Below the pieces are notes generated by a model. It saw only the letters and a program-made list of their open reading frames with translations, was not told where the DNA came from and searched no databases. The position numbers were made by a program, and so were the translations under genes. Positions 33,245-42,712 of a DNA stretch of 64,000 bases are shown piece after piece. This DNA comes from Prado023 sp963777855 (GTDB lineage Bacteria > Actinomycetota > Actinomycetes > S36-B12 > CAIYMF01): positions 62,001 to 126,000 of the forward strand of contig CAVZRW010000013.1 of NCBI GenBank assembly GCA_963777855.1. Direction: 5' to 3'. Position 1 is the stretch's first letter. Each line of letters starts with the position of its first letter.

Positions 33245-34549
33245 ATGGCACCGCCCCCCGCCCCGTTGTCCGTCGTCGTGCTCGGGGGCGGGACGGTGGG
33301 CGCGCAGGTCGTGCGGCTCCTCGAGGAGCAGGCCGAGGACCTCGCCGCCCGGGTGGGCGCGCCGCTGGTCGTCACCGGCGTGGGAGTGCGCGACGCGGCG
33401 CGCCCGCGGCCCGGCATCCGCCCCGAGCTGCTCGGCACGGACCTCGACGCGCTCGTGGATTCCGGCCCGGACATCGTGGTCGAGCTCATGGGTGGCCTCG
33501 AGCCAGCCCGGGGGGTCATCCAGCGCGCTCTGAAGTCCGGTGCGTCGGTGGTCACCGCCAACAAGGCGCTCATCGCGACCGACGGTGCCGCGCTGCACGC
33601 CGCCGCGCTCGAGTCGGGCGTCGACCTCATGTACGAGGCCTCGGTGGCCGGCGCGATCCCCCTGCTGCGGCCGCTGCGCGAGTCGCTGGCCGGCGACCGG
33701 ATCCGGCGCGTGCTGGGCATCGTCAACGGCACCACCAACTTCATCCTGACCCAGATGGACTCCTCGGGGGCCTCGTTCGCCGACGCCCTCGGCCAGGCGC
33801 AGGCCCTGGGCTACGCCGAGGCCGACCCCACTGCCGACGTGGAGGGCCTCGACGCCGCGGCGAAGGCCGCGATCCTGGCCTCGCTGGCCTTCCACACGCG
33901 GGTGAACCTCGACCAGGTCGACGTCGAGGGGATCAGCGCGGTGACCGCCGCGGACGTGGCGGCCGCGCAGGAGATGGGCTTCGTGATCAAGCTGCTCGCG
34001 GTCGCCGAGCTCGTGGACGCCGACGGCCAGCCCGGGGTGTGCGTGCGCGTGCACCCGGCGATGGTCCCGCTGACCCACCCGCTGGCTGGCGTGCGCGACG
34101 CGTTCAACGCAGTCTTCATCGAGGCCGACGCCGCGGGCCAGGTGATGTTCTACGGCCGAGGCGCCGGCGGGGCGCCGACAGCCAGCGCCGTGCTCGGCGA
34201 CATCGTCTCGGCCGCGCGCAACCGGGTGACTGGTTCCACTGCGCCGGGGGAGTCCTCATACGCCGAGCTGCCGGTCCTGCCGATCGGGGCCTCGCGCACT
34301 GCCTACTCGATCCACCTGCGGGTGGCCGACCAGCCGGGCGTCCTGGCCGCCGTCGCCGGGGTGTTCGCCCAGCACGGGGTCAGCATCCAGAGCCTGACCC
34401 AGAAGGACGAGGGTGAGAAGGCCGAGCTGCTCGTGCGCACCCACCTCGGGCTGGAGGCCGACCTCGCCGCCACCGTGGCCGCACTTCGCGAGCTGCCCGC
34501 CGTCGACGCCGTGCTCGGCGTCATGCGCGTCGTGGGGAGCGACCGGTGA
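33245..34549 (+). CDS. hom: Homoserine dehydrogenase
   Basis: This enzyme reduces aspartate semialdehyde to homoserine, the branch point to threonine and methionine. It has 434 residues. It shows an NAD(P) motif (VVLGGGTVGAQVVRLL), the catalytic domain with VTANKALIA, YEASVAGAIPLLRPL and GIVNGTTNFILTQM, and a C-terminal ACT domain (about 350-430, HLRVADQPGVLAAVAGVFAQHGVSIQSLTQ) that allows threonine feedback. The ATG has an AAGGAG site, so unlike its neighbours it has a leader. Its stop overlaps thrC (GTGA). Confidence 0.96.
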   Translation: MAPPPAPLSVVVLGGGTVGAQVVRLLEEQAEDLAARVGAPLVVTGVGVRDAARPRPGIRPELLGTDLDALVDSGPDIVVELMGGLEPARGVIQRALKSGASVVTANKALIATDGAALHAAALESGVDLMYEASVAGAIPLLRPLRESLAGDRIRRVLGIVNGTTNFILTQMDSSGASFADALGQAQALGYAEADPTADVEGLDAAAKAAILASLAFHTRVNLDQVDVEGISAVTAADVAAAQEMGFVIKLLAVAELVDADGQPGVCVRVHPAMVPLTHPLAGVRDAFNAVFIEADAAGQVMFYGRGAGGAPTASAVLGDIVSAARNRVTGSTAPGESSYAELPVLPIGASRTAYSIHLRVADQPGVLAAVAGVFAQHGVSIQSLTQKDEGEKAELLVRTHLGLEADLAATVAALRELPAVDAVLGVMRVVGSDR

Positions 34550-35650
34550 GCGCGCAGGCGGGCGCCGCGCCGGCCTCGGCGGTCTCCCGGGCCCGCCCGT
34601 GGCGTGGGGTCATCACCGAGTATCGCGACCGCATGGCCCTGCCCGCCGATGCCCCCGTCGTCACCCTGTGCGAGGGCGGCACCCCGCTGGTCGAGTCCGG
34701 GTGGCTCTCGGAGCTGACCGGGTGCCGCGTGCTGCTGAAGTTCGACGGCGCCAACCCGACCGGCTCCTTCAAGGACCGGGGCATGACCATGGCCATCTCG
34801 ATGGCCGCCGCACGAGGGCGCCCGTGCCGTGATCTGCGCCTCCACCGGCAACACCTCGGCGTCGGCGGCGGCCTATGCCTCGCGGGCCGGGATGATGCCC
34901 GTGGTCCTCGTGCCGGCGGGCAAGATCGCGATGGGCAAGCTCGCCCAGGCGCTGGCGCACGGCGGGCGGCTGCTGCAGGTCGACGGCAACTTCGACGACT
35001 GCCTGCGCGTGGCCCGTGAGCTCAGCGACTCGTACCCGGTCGCCCTCGTGAACTCCGTGAACCCCGCGCGCATCGAGGGCCAGAAGAGCGCGGCCTTCGA
35101 GGTGGTCGACGCCCTCGGCGACGCCCCCGACGTCCACGTGCTGCCGGTGGGCAACGCCGGCAACATCACGGCGTACTGGAAGGGCTACACCGAGTACCGC
35201 CGCGATGGCCTGGCCTCGCGGGCACCGCGCATGTGGGGCTTCCAGGCCGAGGGCGCGGCTCCGATCGTGCGCGGGGCACCCGTGGCCAACCCCGAGACCA
35301 TCGCCACCGCGATCAGGATCGGCAACCCGGCCTCCTGGGACTTCGCCGTCGCCGCTCGCGACGAGTCCGGCGGGCTCATCGACATGGTCAGCGACGACCA
35401 GATCCTCGAGGCCCACCTGGCGCTGGCCGCGCGTGACGGCCTGTACTGCGAGCCGGCTTCGGCGGCCTCGGTGGCCGGCCTGGTGGCCCGTGCGGCGGCC
35501 GGCGGGGTCGACGCCGGCCAGACCATCGTGTGCACGCTCACCGGGCACGGCCTGAAGGACACCCAGTGGGCTCTGGCCGGGGCCGGCGATCCCACGGTGA
35601 TCCCGGCGCAGGTACAGGCCGCGGCCCAGGCCCTGGGCCTGGCCGACTGA
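34546..35650 (+). CDS. thrC: Threonine synthase; frame broken near 34816
   Basis: This PLP enzyme converts O-phosphohomoserine to threonine. The PLP lysine is in NPTGSFKDRGMTMAIS in the first frame. After SMAAAR the frame changes at a GGG run (34816-34818); skipping one G gives GARAVICASTGNTSASAAAYA, the expected continuation with the phosphate-binding STGNTSAS. Rejoined length about 367 residues. The GTG start overlaps the hom stop and the TGA shares a base with the thrB ATG, so the three genes are a coupled unit. Loss of thrC with intact hom and thrB would be odd; an inserted base in the assembly is likelier. Confidence 0.9.
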
Positions 35651-36588
35651 TGCCCGACCAGCGGGTCGTCGTCGAGGTCCCGGCGACCAGCGCCAATCTC
35701 GGGCCCGGCTTCGACAGCCTCGGCCTGGCCCTCGGGGTGCGCGACGTGATCGAGGCCGCGTTCACCGACTCCGGTGACGTGCGCGTCCAGGTGGTCGGCG
35801 AGGGCCGCGGGCAGGTGCCCACCGATGGGAACAACCTCGTGGCCCGGATCATCCGCACCGGACTGGCCGCGTTCGACGAGTCCGGCGAGCTGGCCCGCCG
35901 CGGTCTGGCGCTGACCTGCACCAACGTGATCCCGCACAGCCGGGGGATGGGCTCCTCGGCGGCGGCCATCGTCGGGGCGCTGACCGTCGCCGCGCACCTG
36001 TCCGGCAGCCAGGTGTCGCCCGCGCAGATGGTGGCGCTGGCCACACGCCTCGAGGGGCACCCGGACAACGTCGCCCCCGGTGTGCTCGGCGGCGCCACGA
36101 TCGCGTGGATGGCCCTGGGGCCTGACGGTCCCGGCCACCCCGGCGGCCAGGTGGGGCGGGCCACGTCGATGGCCGTGCACCCCGACATCCAGCCCGTGCT
36201 CGCGGTTCCGGCCGACGAGGCCTCGACGTCGCGGGCCCGCGGGGCGCTGCCGGCCACCGTCGCCCACGCCGACGCCGCGTTCAACGCCGCGCGCGCCGCC
36301 CTGCTGGTGCACGCCCTCACCGTCGAGCCCGCGCTGCTGCTGGAGGCCACCGACGACCGGCTGCACCAGCGGCAGCGTCGCGCGGTCTACCCAGACTCGA
36401 TGGCGCTGGTCGAGGCGCTGCGCGAGCGCGGCGTGGCCGCCGCGATCTCCGGTGCCGGCCCGAGCGTGATCGCCCTTGCGGTGGGCGATCGCGCCGACCA
36501 GGTCGCCGCACTGGTCGAGTCGCTGGCCGGTCCCGCGGTGCGCGTGCTGCGGCCCGGCGTGTCCGCGCCCGGGGCCCGGCGGATCTGA
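35650..36588 (+). CDS. thrB: Homoserine kinase
   Basis: This GHMP-family kinase phosphorylates homoserine, making the substrate of the threonine synthase encoded just before it. It has 312 residues. The GHMP ATP motif is PHSRGMGSSAAAIVGAL, the N-terminal motif PATSANLGPGFDSLGLAL, and the C-terminal motif AAISGAGPSVIAL. Its ATG shares one base with the thrC stop (TGATG). It is the last gene of the threonine unit. Confidence 0.95.
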   Translation: MPDQRVVVEVPATSANLGPGFDSLGLALGVRDVIEAAFTDSGDVRVQVVGEGRGQVPTDGNNLVARIIRTGLAAFDESGELARRGLALTCTNVIPHSRGMGSSAAAIVGALTVAAHLSGSQVSPAQMVALATRLEGHPDNVAPGVLGGATIAWMALGPDGPGHPGGQVGRATSMAVHPDIQPVLAVPADEASTSRARGALPATVAHADAAFNAARAALLVHALTVEPALLLEATDDRLHQRQRRAVYPDSMALVEALRERGVAAAISGAGPSVIALAVGDRADQVAALVESLAGPAVRVLRPGVSAPGARRI

Positions 36589-36651
36589 CCCAGGTCTCGA
36601 CGCCGCCGCGACCCGGGTGCCGCGTGCTGAACGGATCCCCGACACGGGTGC

Positions 36652-36657
36652 TACCGT
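36652..36657 (+). promoter_or_regulatory. -10 box of rho
   Basis: TACCGT lies about 155 bases before the rho start. It falls inside the second copy of a short direct repeat (GGGTGC...GTGCTGAA at about 36615 and 36646). The long leader would suit the self-regulation by premature termination known for rho in other bacteria; that is inference. Confidence 0.4.
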
Positions 36658-36812
36658 GTGCTGAAGGACCAGCACGGATCGGGTGGCCGACACGGCCCCA
36701 GCCGTCCCCCTCCCCGGAATTCACCTCCCGTGGCCTGCGTCCCCATCCATGAAAGCGCCGCCCTCGGTTCGGGGCATCCCACCGCAAGCGGCCATCCACC
36801 ACGAGGACCCAC

Positions 36813-38748
36813 GTGACCGACACGATCAGCATCGAGCAGGAGAGCCCCGCGCGCGAGCGCAAGACCGGCGGCCTGTCGACGATGCTCCTGCCCGAGCTCA
36901 AGAAGGTTGCCTCCGACATGGGGCTCAGCGGGGCTTCGACAATGAAGAAGAGCGACCTGCTGGCAGCCATCCGGGCCGCACAGGCCTCCGGCCAGGCCGG
37001 CGGATCCGGGCGCTCGTCGCAGCGCCCCGCCGAGCGGGAGGCCGAGCAGGGCACGCGGGCGGAGCACGCCCCCGAGGAGCGCCGATCCGACGAGACCCGC
37101 CCGGCCGATGCCGATCAGCCCGCGGGCGAGGGCCGGGCCCCCCGCCAGCGCCGCGAGCGCCAGAACCGCCAGGCGGACCAGGGGAACCAGGACCGCCCCA
37201 GCGAGCAGGACGGCCAGGACCGGGCGGGCGAGCAGCGCACCGCCCAGGAGTCCCGCGCCGGTCAGGAGGCCCGCGAGGGCCAGAACGGTCGCGCCGCCCA
37301 GGAGGCCCGCGAGGGCCAGAACGGCCAGCAGGGCACCCGCGACTCCCAGCAGGGCACCCGCGAGGCCAACGGTGGCGGCCAGGGCCAGTCCGGGCAGAAC
37401 GCCCGCGAGGCCAACGGCGGCGGCCAGGGCCAGTCCGGGCAGAACGCCCGCGAGGACCGCTACGCCGACGACGGCACGGGCCGCCGGCGCCGCGGGCGCG
37501 ACCGCAACCGCAACCGCAACGAGCGCAACGACACCCGTCGTCCAGCCGGCCAGGCCGGCCAGCCCGGGCGCGATGTCGAGCCGGAGATCACCGAGGACGA
37601 CGTCCTGGTGCCCGTCGCCGGCATCCTCGACATCCTCGAGAACTACGCGTTCGTGCGCACCACCGGCTACCTGCCCGGCCCGACCGACGTCTACGTCTCG
37701 CTGTCGATGGTCAAGCAGCTTCGGCCTGCGCAAGGGCGACGCCATCACCGGCCTGGTCCGCCAGCCCCGTGAGACCGACCGCCGCGAGAAGTTCAACCCG
37801 CTGGTCAGGGTCGAGACCGTCAACGGCGCCGATCCCGAGGCTGCGCGCAACCGCGTGGAGTTCGGCAAGCTCACCCCGCTCTACCCGGCCGAGCGGCTGC
37901 GCCTGGAGACCGACCCGACCAACATGACCACCCGTGTCATCGACCTGGTCGCGCCGATCGGCAAGGGCCAGCGCGGCCTGATCGTCTCGCCGCCCAAGGC
38001 GGGCAAGACGATGGTGCTGCAGGCGATCGCCAACGCGATCACCACGAACAACCCGGAGTGCCACCTCATGGTCGTCCTCGTCGACGAGCGGCCGGAGGAG
38101 GTCACCGACATGCAGCGCTCGGTCAAGGGCGAGGTCATCGCCTCGACCTTCGACCGCCCGGCCGATGACCACACGACGGTCGCCGAGCTGGCGATCGAGC
38201 GGGCCAAGCGGCTGGTGGAACTGGGCCACGACGTGGTCGTGCTGCTCGACTCGATGACCCGCCTGGGCCGTGCCTACAACCTCAGCGCCCCGGCCAGCGG
38301 CCGCATCCTGTCCGGTGGCGTGGACTCCGCGGCGCTGTACCCGCCGAAGAAGTTCTTCGGCGCGGCGCGCAACATCGAGCACGGCGGCTCGCTGACCATC
38401 CTGGCCACCGCGCTGGTCGAGACCGGCTCGCGGATGGACGAGGTGATCTTCGAGGAGTTCAAGGGCACCGGCAACATGGAGCTCAAGCTCGACCGGCGCC
38501 TCGCGGACAAGCGCATCTTCCCGGCGGTGGACGTCGACGCGTCCGGCACCCGCAAGGAAGAGCTCCTGATGAGCTCCGAGGAGCTCAAGATCGTGTGGAA
38601 GCTGCGCCGCGTGCTGCACGCGCTGGACCCGCAGCAGGCGATGGAGCTGCTCCTGAGCAAGCTGCGCGAGACCAAGAGCAACGACGAGTTCCTGCTGCAG
38701 GTGCAGAAGACCACGCCGACCGCGCCCGGGATGCGCAGCGACGACTGA
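36813..38748 (+). CDS. rho: Transcription termination factor Rho; frame broken near 37719
   Basis: This is the hexameric RNA helicase that ends transcription. Residues 15-60 are the Rho N-terminal domain (LLPELKKVASDMGL). Residues 60-245 are a large insertion rich in Arg, Gly, Gln, Asn and Glu, with a 15-residue repeat encoded twice. Then come the RNA-binding OB fold (GILDILENYAFVRTTGYLPG) and the RecA-like ATPase with SPPKAGKTM and VDERPEEVTDM. Between SLSMVKQ and FGLRKGDAITG one extra C at about 37719 breaks the frame in the OB fold. The rejoined length is about 644 residues. Rho is normally essential in actinobacteria, so either the base is an error or the ribosome shifts. Start GTG at 36813. 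Confidence 0.92.
37359..37448 (+). repeat. Two 45-bp tandem repeats in rho
   Basis: Units 37359-37403 and 37404-37448 both code for REANGGGQGQSGQNA in the disordered insertion of Rho. The two copies are nearly identical at the DNA level. Confidence 0.85.
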
Positions 38749-38760
38749 GCACCATGCACC

Positions 38761-38807
38761 ACGAGCCGGCGCCACGACCTCCACAGGGACCCGCGGGGCC
38801 GGCTCGT
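38761..38807 (+). terminator. Hairpin downstream of rho
   Basis: ACGAGCCGGC (38761-38770) pairs with GCCGGCTCGT (38798-38807) around 27 bases that can fold further. It begins 12 bases after the rho stop. Confidence 0.45.
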
Positions 38808-38883
38808 CGTCGCCGGGGACCCGCCCCGGGGCGGGCTGTGGCCGTACACCGCCACCCTGAGTGCGACGACCACGGGGGCTGAG

Positions 38884-40152
38884 GTGGCCAGCCGCGCAAC
38901 CCCCGAGACCGGCGCCGACCCGGGCACCGCGCCCCGGGGCGGGCGGGCCCCGGGTGGCACGTTCTCGGCGTTGCGGATCCCGAACTTCCGGCTCTACTTC
39001 GCCGGGCAGTCGATCTCGCTGGTCGGCACGTGGATGCAGATGGTCGCCCAGGCCTGGCTGGTGCTCGAGATCACCGGCTCGGCGACCTGGGTCGGGCTGA
39101 CCGTCGCGGCCCAGACCCTGCCGATCCTGCTCGTCGGGCCCTACGGCGGGCTCGTCGCCGACCGCGCCGACAAGCGGCGCCTGCTCGTCGGCCTCCAGGT
39201 CGTGATGGGCCTGCTCGCCGCCGTGCTCGCCGTGCTCACGCTGAGCGGGTCCGTCGTCCTCTGGCAGGTCGTGGTCCTGGCCTGCCTGCTCGGCCTGACC
39301 GACGCCTTCGAGAAGCCGGCCCGCCAGTCGTTCCTCGTCGAGATCGTCGGCCCCGAGTCCGTGCGCAACGCGGTCAGCCTGAATTCCGTCATGGTCAACG
39401 CCGCCCGGGTGCTCGGTCCCGCGGTGGCCGGGTTCGTGATCGCCGCTGGGGGACTCGGGGTGTGTTTCGCGATCAACGCCGCCTCGTTCGTGCCGGTGAT
39501 CCTGATGCTGCTGGCGATGGACGCCTCGGCGCTTCGACCCGCGCCGGCGCAGCCCCACGAGAAGGGCCAGGTGCGCGCCGGGCTGGCCTATGTGCGCCGC
39601 GAGCGGGCGCTTGCCGTGCCCCTGCTGATGATGGCGATCATGGGCTGCTTCACCTACGAGTTCCAGGTCACCCTGCCCTACCTGGCCCGCACCACCTTCG
39701 ACGGCGACGCGCGCACGTACGGGTTCATGACCGCGGCCATGGGCCTCGGCGCAGTGATCGGGGGCCTGTACACGGCGGCCCGCGGCCGAACCGGCGTGCC
39801 CACGCTGGTGCGCTCGTCCGTCGTCCTCGGGGTGCTCGTGCTGGCCACCGCCGTGTCCCCGACGGTGGGCGTGGCCCTGGCGCTGCTGGTAGGGGTCGGG
39901 GCGGCCAGCGTGTCCCTCATGGCCCGCGGGAACGCGACGATGCAGCTCGCCTCCGACCCCGCGATGCGCGGGCGGGTGATGGCGCTGTGGCTCGTGGCGT
40001 TCATGGGCACCACGCCGCTCGGCGGCCCCGTCGCGGGCTGGGTCTCCTCGACGTTCGGCGCCCGCTGGGGCCTGGTCCTCGGCGCTCTCGCATGCTTCGC
40101 GGCCGCCGCGATCGGCGCGGCCAGCCACCGCCGCCCCACCCCCACCGCCTGA
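38884..40152 (+). CDS. MFS transporter, EntS/MFS_3-like
   Basis: This 422-residue carrier has about 12 membrane segments and the MFS_3 pattern of siderophore or drug exporters: a start FSALRIPNFRLYFAGQSISLVGTWMQMVAQAWLVLEITGSATWVG, the loop DRADKRRLL between helices 2 and 3, and DAFEKPARQSFLVEIVGPE. The substrate cannot be told. It begins at a GTG and sits between rho and rpmE, which are adjacent in M. tuberculosis, so it is an insertion into an old gene order. About 120 bases without a strong ribosome site separate it from L31. Confidence 0.85.
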   Translation: MASRATPETGADPGTAPRGGRAPGGTFSALRIPNFRLYFAGQSISLVGTWMQMVAQAWLVLEITGSATWVGLTVAAQTLPILLVGPYGGLVADRADKRRLLVGLQVVMGLLAAVLAVLTLSGSVVLWQVVVLACLLGLTDAFEKPARQSFLVEIVGPESVRNAVSLNSVMVNAARVLGPAVAGFVIAAGGLGVCFAINAASFVPVILMLLAMDASALRPAPAQPHEKGQVRAGLAYVRRERALAVPLLMMAIMGCFTYEFQVTLPYLARTTFDGDARTYGFMTAAMGLGAVIGGLYTAARGRTGVPTLVRSSVVLGVLVLATAVSPTVGVALALLVGVGAASVSLMARGNATMQLASDPAMRGRVMALWLVAFMGTTPLGGPVAGWVSSTFGARWGLVLGALACFAAAAIGAASHRRPTPTA

Positions 40153-40274
40153 CCACCCCGCCCCATCCAGCGCCGTTTGGGCTCATCCGCGCGGTCGTGG
40201 GATACTCGGGCCACCGCGTCCGGTTCACGTGGGTGCACGCCTGCCCCACGACCCGGCGCACGAAGGAGCCAGCA

Positions 40275-40493
40275 ATGAAGTCGGGTATCCACCCCAACTA
40301 CGTCGAGACCACGGTCACCTGCACCTGCGGGAACACGTTCACGACGCGCAGCACCGCCAAGAGCGGCGTCATCCACGCCGACGTGTGCTCGGCCTGCCAC
40401 CCGTTCTACACGGGCAAGCAGAAGATCCTCGACACCGGCGGTCGCGTGGCCAAGTTCGAGGCCCGCTTCGGCAAGAAGGCCGACAAGAAGTAG
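40275..40493 (+). CDS. rpmE: 50S ribosomal protein L31 (zinc-binding form)
   Basis: This 72-residue ribosomal protein carries four cysteines (16 and 18 in CTCGN; 38 and 41 in CSACHPF), so it is the zinc-containing C+ form. The ending GRVAKFEARFGKK is typical. The ATG has a GAAGGAG site 6-7 bases upstream. A GATACT box at 40201 may be its promoter. It is followed after 25 bases by prfA. Confidence 0.96.
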   Translation: MKSGIHPNYVETTVTCTCGNTFTTRSTAKSGVIHADVCSACHPFYTGKQKILDTGGRVAKFEARFGKKADKK

Positions 40494-40518
40494 GTTCCGC
40501 GAGGCAGCGGAAAACCCC

Positions 40519-41586
40519 ATGTTCGAATCCTGCGTCGCCCTCGTCGAGGAGTACGACGACCTGGAGGGGCAGCTGGCCGATCCGGCGCTGCACGCGGATC
40601 CCGCGGCGGCCCGCCGGGTCGGCAAGCGCCATGCCCAGCTCCGGCCGGTCGTGGCTGCGTACCGACAGTGGCTGCAGCTCGGCGAGGACGAGGCCGCCGC
40701 GCGTGAGCTGGCCGACGAGGACGCGGAGTTCGCGGCCGAGGCCGAGGCCTCTGCGGCGCAGCGCGAACTCGTCGCCGACCGGCTCACCCTGCTGCTGGTG
40801 CCCCGCGACCCGATGGACGACAAGGACGTCATCCTCGAGGTCAAGGCGGGGGAGGGTGGCGAGGAGTCCGCGCTGTTCGCCGGCGACCTGCTGCGCATGT
40901 ACCTGCGCTACGCCGAGCGCCGCGGGTGGCGTGCCGAGGTCCTCGACTCCGAGGAGTCCGACCTCGGCGGGTACAAGGACGTCAAGGTCGCGGTGAAGGC
41001 CCGCGGCACGCTGGAGCCGGGGGAGGCGCCGTACGCGCGGCTGAAGTTCGAGGGCGGGGTGCACCGGGTCCAGCGGGTACCCGTGACCGAGTCCCAGGGG
41101 CGCATCCACACCTCGGCCGCGGGCGTGCTGGTCCTCCCGGAGGCCGAGGAGGTCGACGTGCACATCGACCCCAACGACCTGCGCATCGACATCTACCGCT
41201 CGAGTGGCCCGGGCGGCCAGAGCGTCAACACCACCGACTCGGCGGTGCGGATCACTCACGTGCCCACCGGCATCGTCGTGAGCTGCCAGAACGAGAAGAG
41301 CCAGCTGCAGAACCGCGAGTCGGCCATGCGCGTGCTCCGCGCCCGGCTGCTGGCCGCGGCCCAGGAGGCTGCCGACGCCGAGGCCTCCGACGCGCGCCGG
41401 TCCCAGGTCCGCACTGTCGACCGCTCCGAGCGGATCCGCACCTACAACTACCCGGAGAACCGGATCGCCGACCACCGGGTCAACTACAAGGCGCACAACC
41501 TCGACGCTGTGCTCGATGGCGAGCTCGACCCCGTGATCACCGCCCTGACCGAGGCCGACCTGGCCGAGCGCCTGGCCAACTCCTGA
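40519..41586 (+). CDS. prfA: Peptide chain release factor 1
   Basis: This factor ends translation at UAA and UAG codons. It is 355 residues long and intact. The GGQ motif that triggers peptide release is in SSGPGGQSVNTTDSAVRI, the codon-recognition domain precedes it (KAGEGGEESALFAGDLLRMY), and the end YNYPENRIADHRVNY is family-typical. It lies behind rpmE in the usual order. prmC, which methylates the GGQ glutamine and normally follows directly, is here 6 kb further on. Confidence 0.96.
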   Translation: MFESCVALVEEYDDLEGQLADPALHADPAAARRVGKRHAQLRPVVAAYRQWLQLGEDEAAARELADEDAEFAAEAEASAAQRELVADRLTLLLVPRDPMDDKDVILEVKAGEGGEESALFAGDLLRMYLRYAERRGWRAEVLDSEESDLGGYKDVKVAVKARGTLEPGEAPYARLKFEGGVHRVQRVPVTESQGRIHTSAAGVLVLPEAEEVDVHIDPNDLRIDIYRSSGPGGQSVNTTDSAVRITHVPTGIVVSCQNEKSQLQNRESAMRVLRARLLAAAQEAADAEASDARRSQVRTVDRSERIRTYNYPENRIADHRVNYKAHNLDAVLDGELDPVITALTEADLAERLANS

Positions 41587-41609
41587 GGAACCCCGAGGGC
41601 CCCACCTCG

Positions 41610-42071
41610 CTAGTCCTCGATGACGTCGAGGCCCTGTTCGCGCAGCTGTGCCAGGTGGTCCAGCATCTTCGCGAGCACCTCGGGGTCGTGTCCCTGCCAG
41701 TCGTGGAGTTCGCTGAGGATGCGCAGCGGATCGCGGGTCCGGTAGGACTGGGTGGGGTTGCCGGGGAATCGCCTGTTGGTGACGTTGGGGTCGTCCTCGA
41801 ACGGACCGAGGGGCTCGATGACGTAGATGTGACCCCGTTCGCCGCTGCCCGCCATCGCGGTGGCCAGCTCGGCACCCCAGGCGGCCGTCTCGACCAGCGC
41901 GGAGAAGTAGATGTTGCGCGACACCCGGCCGTCCTGGTAGGTGGAGCCGTACCCGGCAACCAGCTCGTCGCCGACCTGGAGCATCGCCGTCGTGCCGTGG
42001 TAGAACGGCCCCGCAACGTGGGCGCAGCTGTCGTAGGTGACCGGGGTGTGCGTGCGGGATTCTTCGCCCAT
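41610..42071 (-). CDS. arr: Rifampin ADP-ribosyltransferase (Arr family)
   Basis: This 153-residue protein should transfer ADP-ribose from NAD+ to a hydroxyl of rifamycins, inactivating them. The three residues known for Arr of M. smegmatis are present: His25 in FYHGT, Tyr55 in RNIYFSAL and Asp94 in PFEDDPN, with the same spacing apart from a 4-residue insert. WGAELA and FPGNPTQSYRTRDPLRIL are near-identical to the family. The extra N-terminal 15 residues are unusual. The ATG has a strong AAGGAGG site. Arr genes are often chromosomal in actinobacteria, so this need not be acquired resistance. Confidence 0.92.
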   Translation of the reverse strand: MGEESRTHTPVTYDSCAHVAGPFYHGTTAMLQVGDELVAGYGSTYQDGRVSRNIYFSALVETAAWGAELATAMAGSGERGHIYVIEPLGPFEDDPNVTNRRFPGNPTQSYRTRDPLRILSELHDWQGHDPEVLAKMLDHLAQLREQGLDVIED

Positions 42072-42257
42072 CGTCTGCCTCCTTCAGGAAGCCCTGGCCC
42101 GCCTGGGTGGCGTGCCTCGCCTCGGGCAGGAGAGGGTAGCGCGGCCCGCCGGAGTGTTCCGGCCAGTTTCGCGTGCAGACGGGGAGCCCGGTGTCTGCGC
42201 CGCCCACGTCGCGGCCCCCTCGGCGGCTTCGGCGCACCCACGACGACGCTGGGGTCG

Positions 42258-42263
42258 TAGCCT
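42258..42263 (+). promoter_or_regulatory. -10 box of the DUF1801 gene (leaderless)
   Basis: TAGCCT lies 6 bases before the ATG at 42270, which supports that ATG over the one at 42279. Confidence 0.55.
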
Positions 42264-42269
42264 CAGCCC

Positions 42270-42623
42270 ATGCAGGCCATGCCCAACGCGGTCGATCAGT
42301 ACATGGCGTCACTGGACGGTGAGGCAGCCGTGATCGCTGAGCAGGTGCGGCAGGCCATCCATCGCGCGGCCCCTGGGATCGACGAATCGGTGCGCTACAC
42401 CATGCCGTGCTTCTCGCTGGACGGGCAGTACCTGGTCTATCTCGGGGCGTGGAAGAAGCACGTAGGTCTCTACCCGATCCCGGAGTTCGACGGGGACCTG
42501 GAGCGGGATGTCGCTGCCTACCGTGCCGCGACGGACACCGTCCGCCTTCCCTACACCAGGCCGATCCCGTACGACCTCGTCGAACGCATCGTCGTGGCGC
42601 TGGTGGATCGCACGCGCACCTGA
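42270..42623 (+). CDS. DUF1801 (YdhG-like) small protein
   Basis: This 117-residue cytosolic protein belongs to the DUF1801 group with a frataxin-like fold. Typical features are PNAVDQYMASLDGEAAVIAEQVRQAIHRAAPGIDESVRYTMPCFSLDGQYLVYLGAWKKHVGLYPIP, a proposed acidic/His surface, and a C-terminal LPYTRPIPYDLVERIV. The group is often called 'iron chaperone', on thin evidence. It has its own leaderless promoter, divergent from arr. Confidence 0.8.
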   Translation: MQAMPNAVDQYMASLDGEAAVIAEQVRQAIHRAAPGIDESVRYTMPCFSLDGQYLVYLGAWKKHVGLYPIPEFDGDLERDVAAYRAATDTVRLPYTRPIPYDLVERIVVALVDRTRT

Positions 42624-42712
42624 GCCTGCGCTGAGACCCGGTGGCTCCGCGGGGGGATGCGCCCGCCCGGGTGGACGCTGCCGGGGCCACGCCGGACAGC
42701 GCGGTCCCCTCC

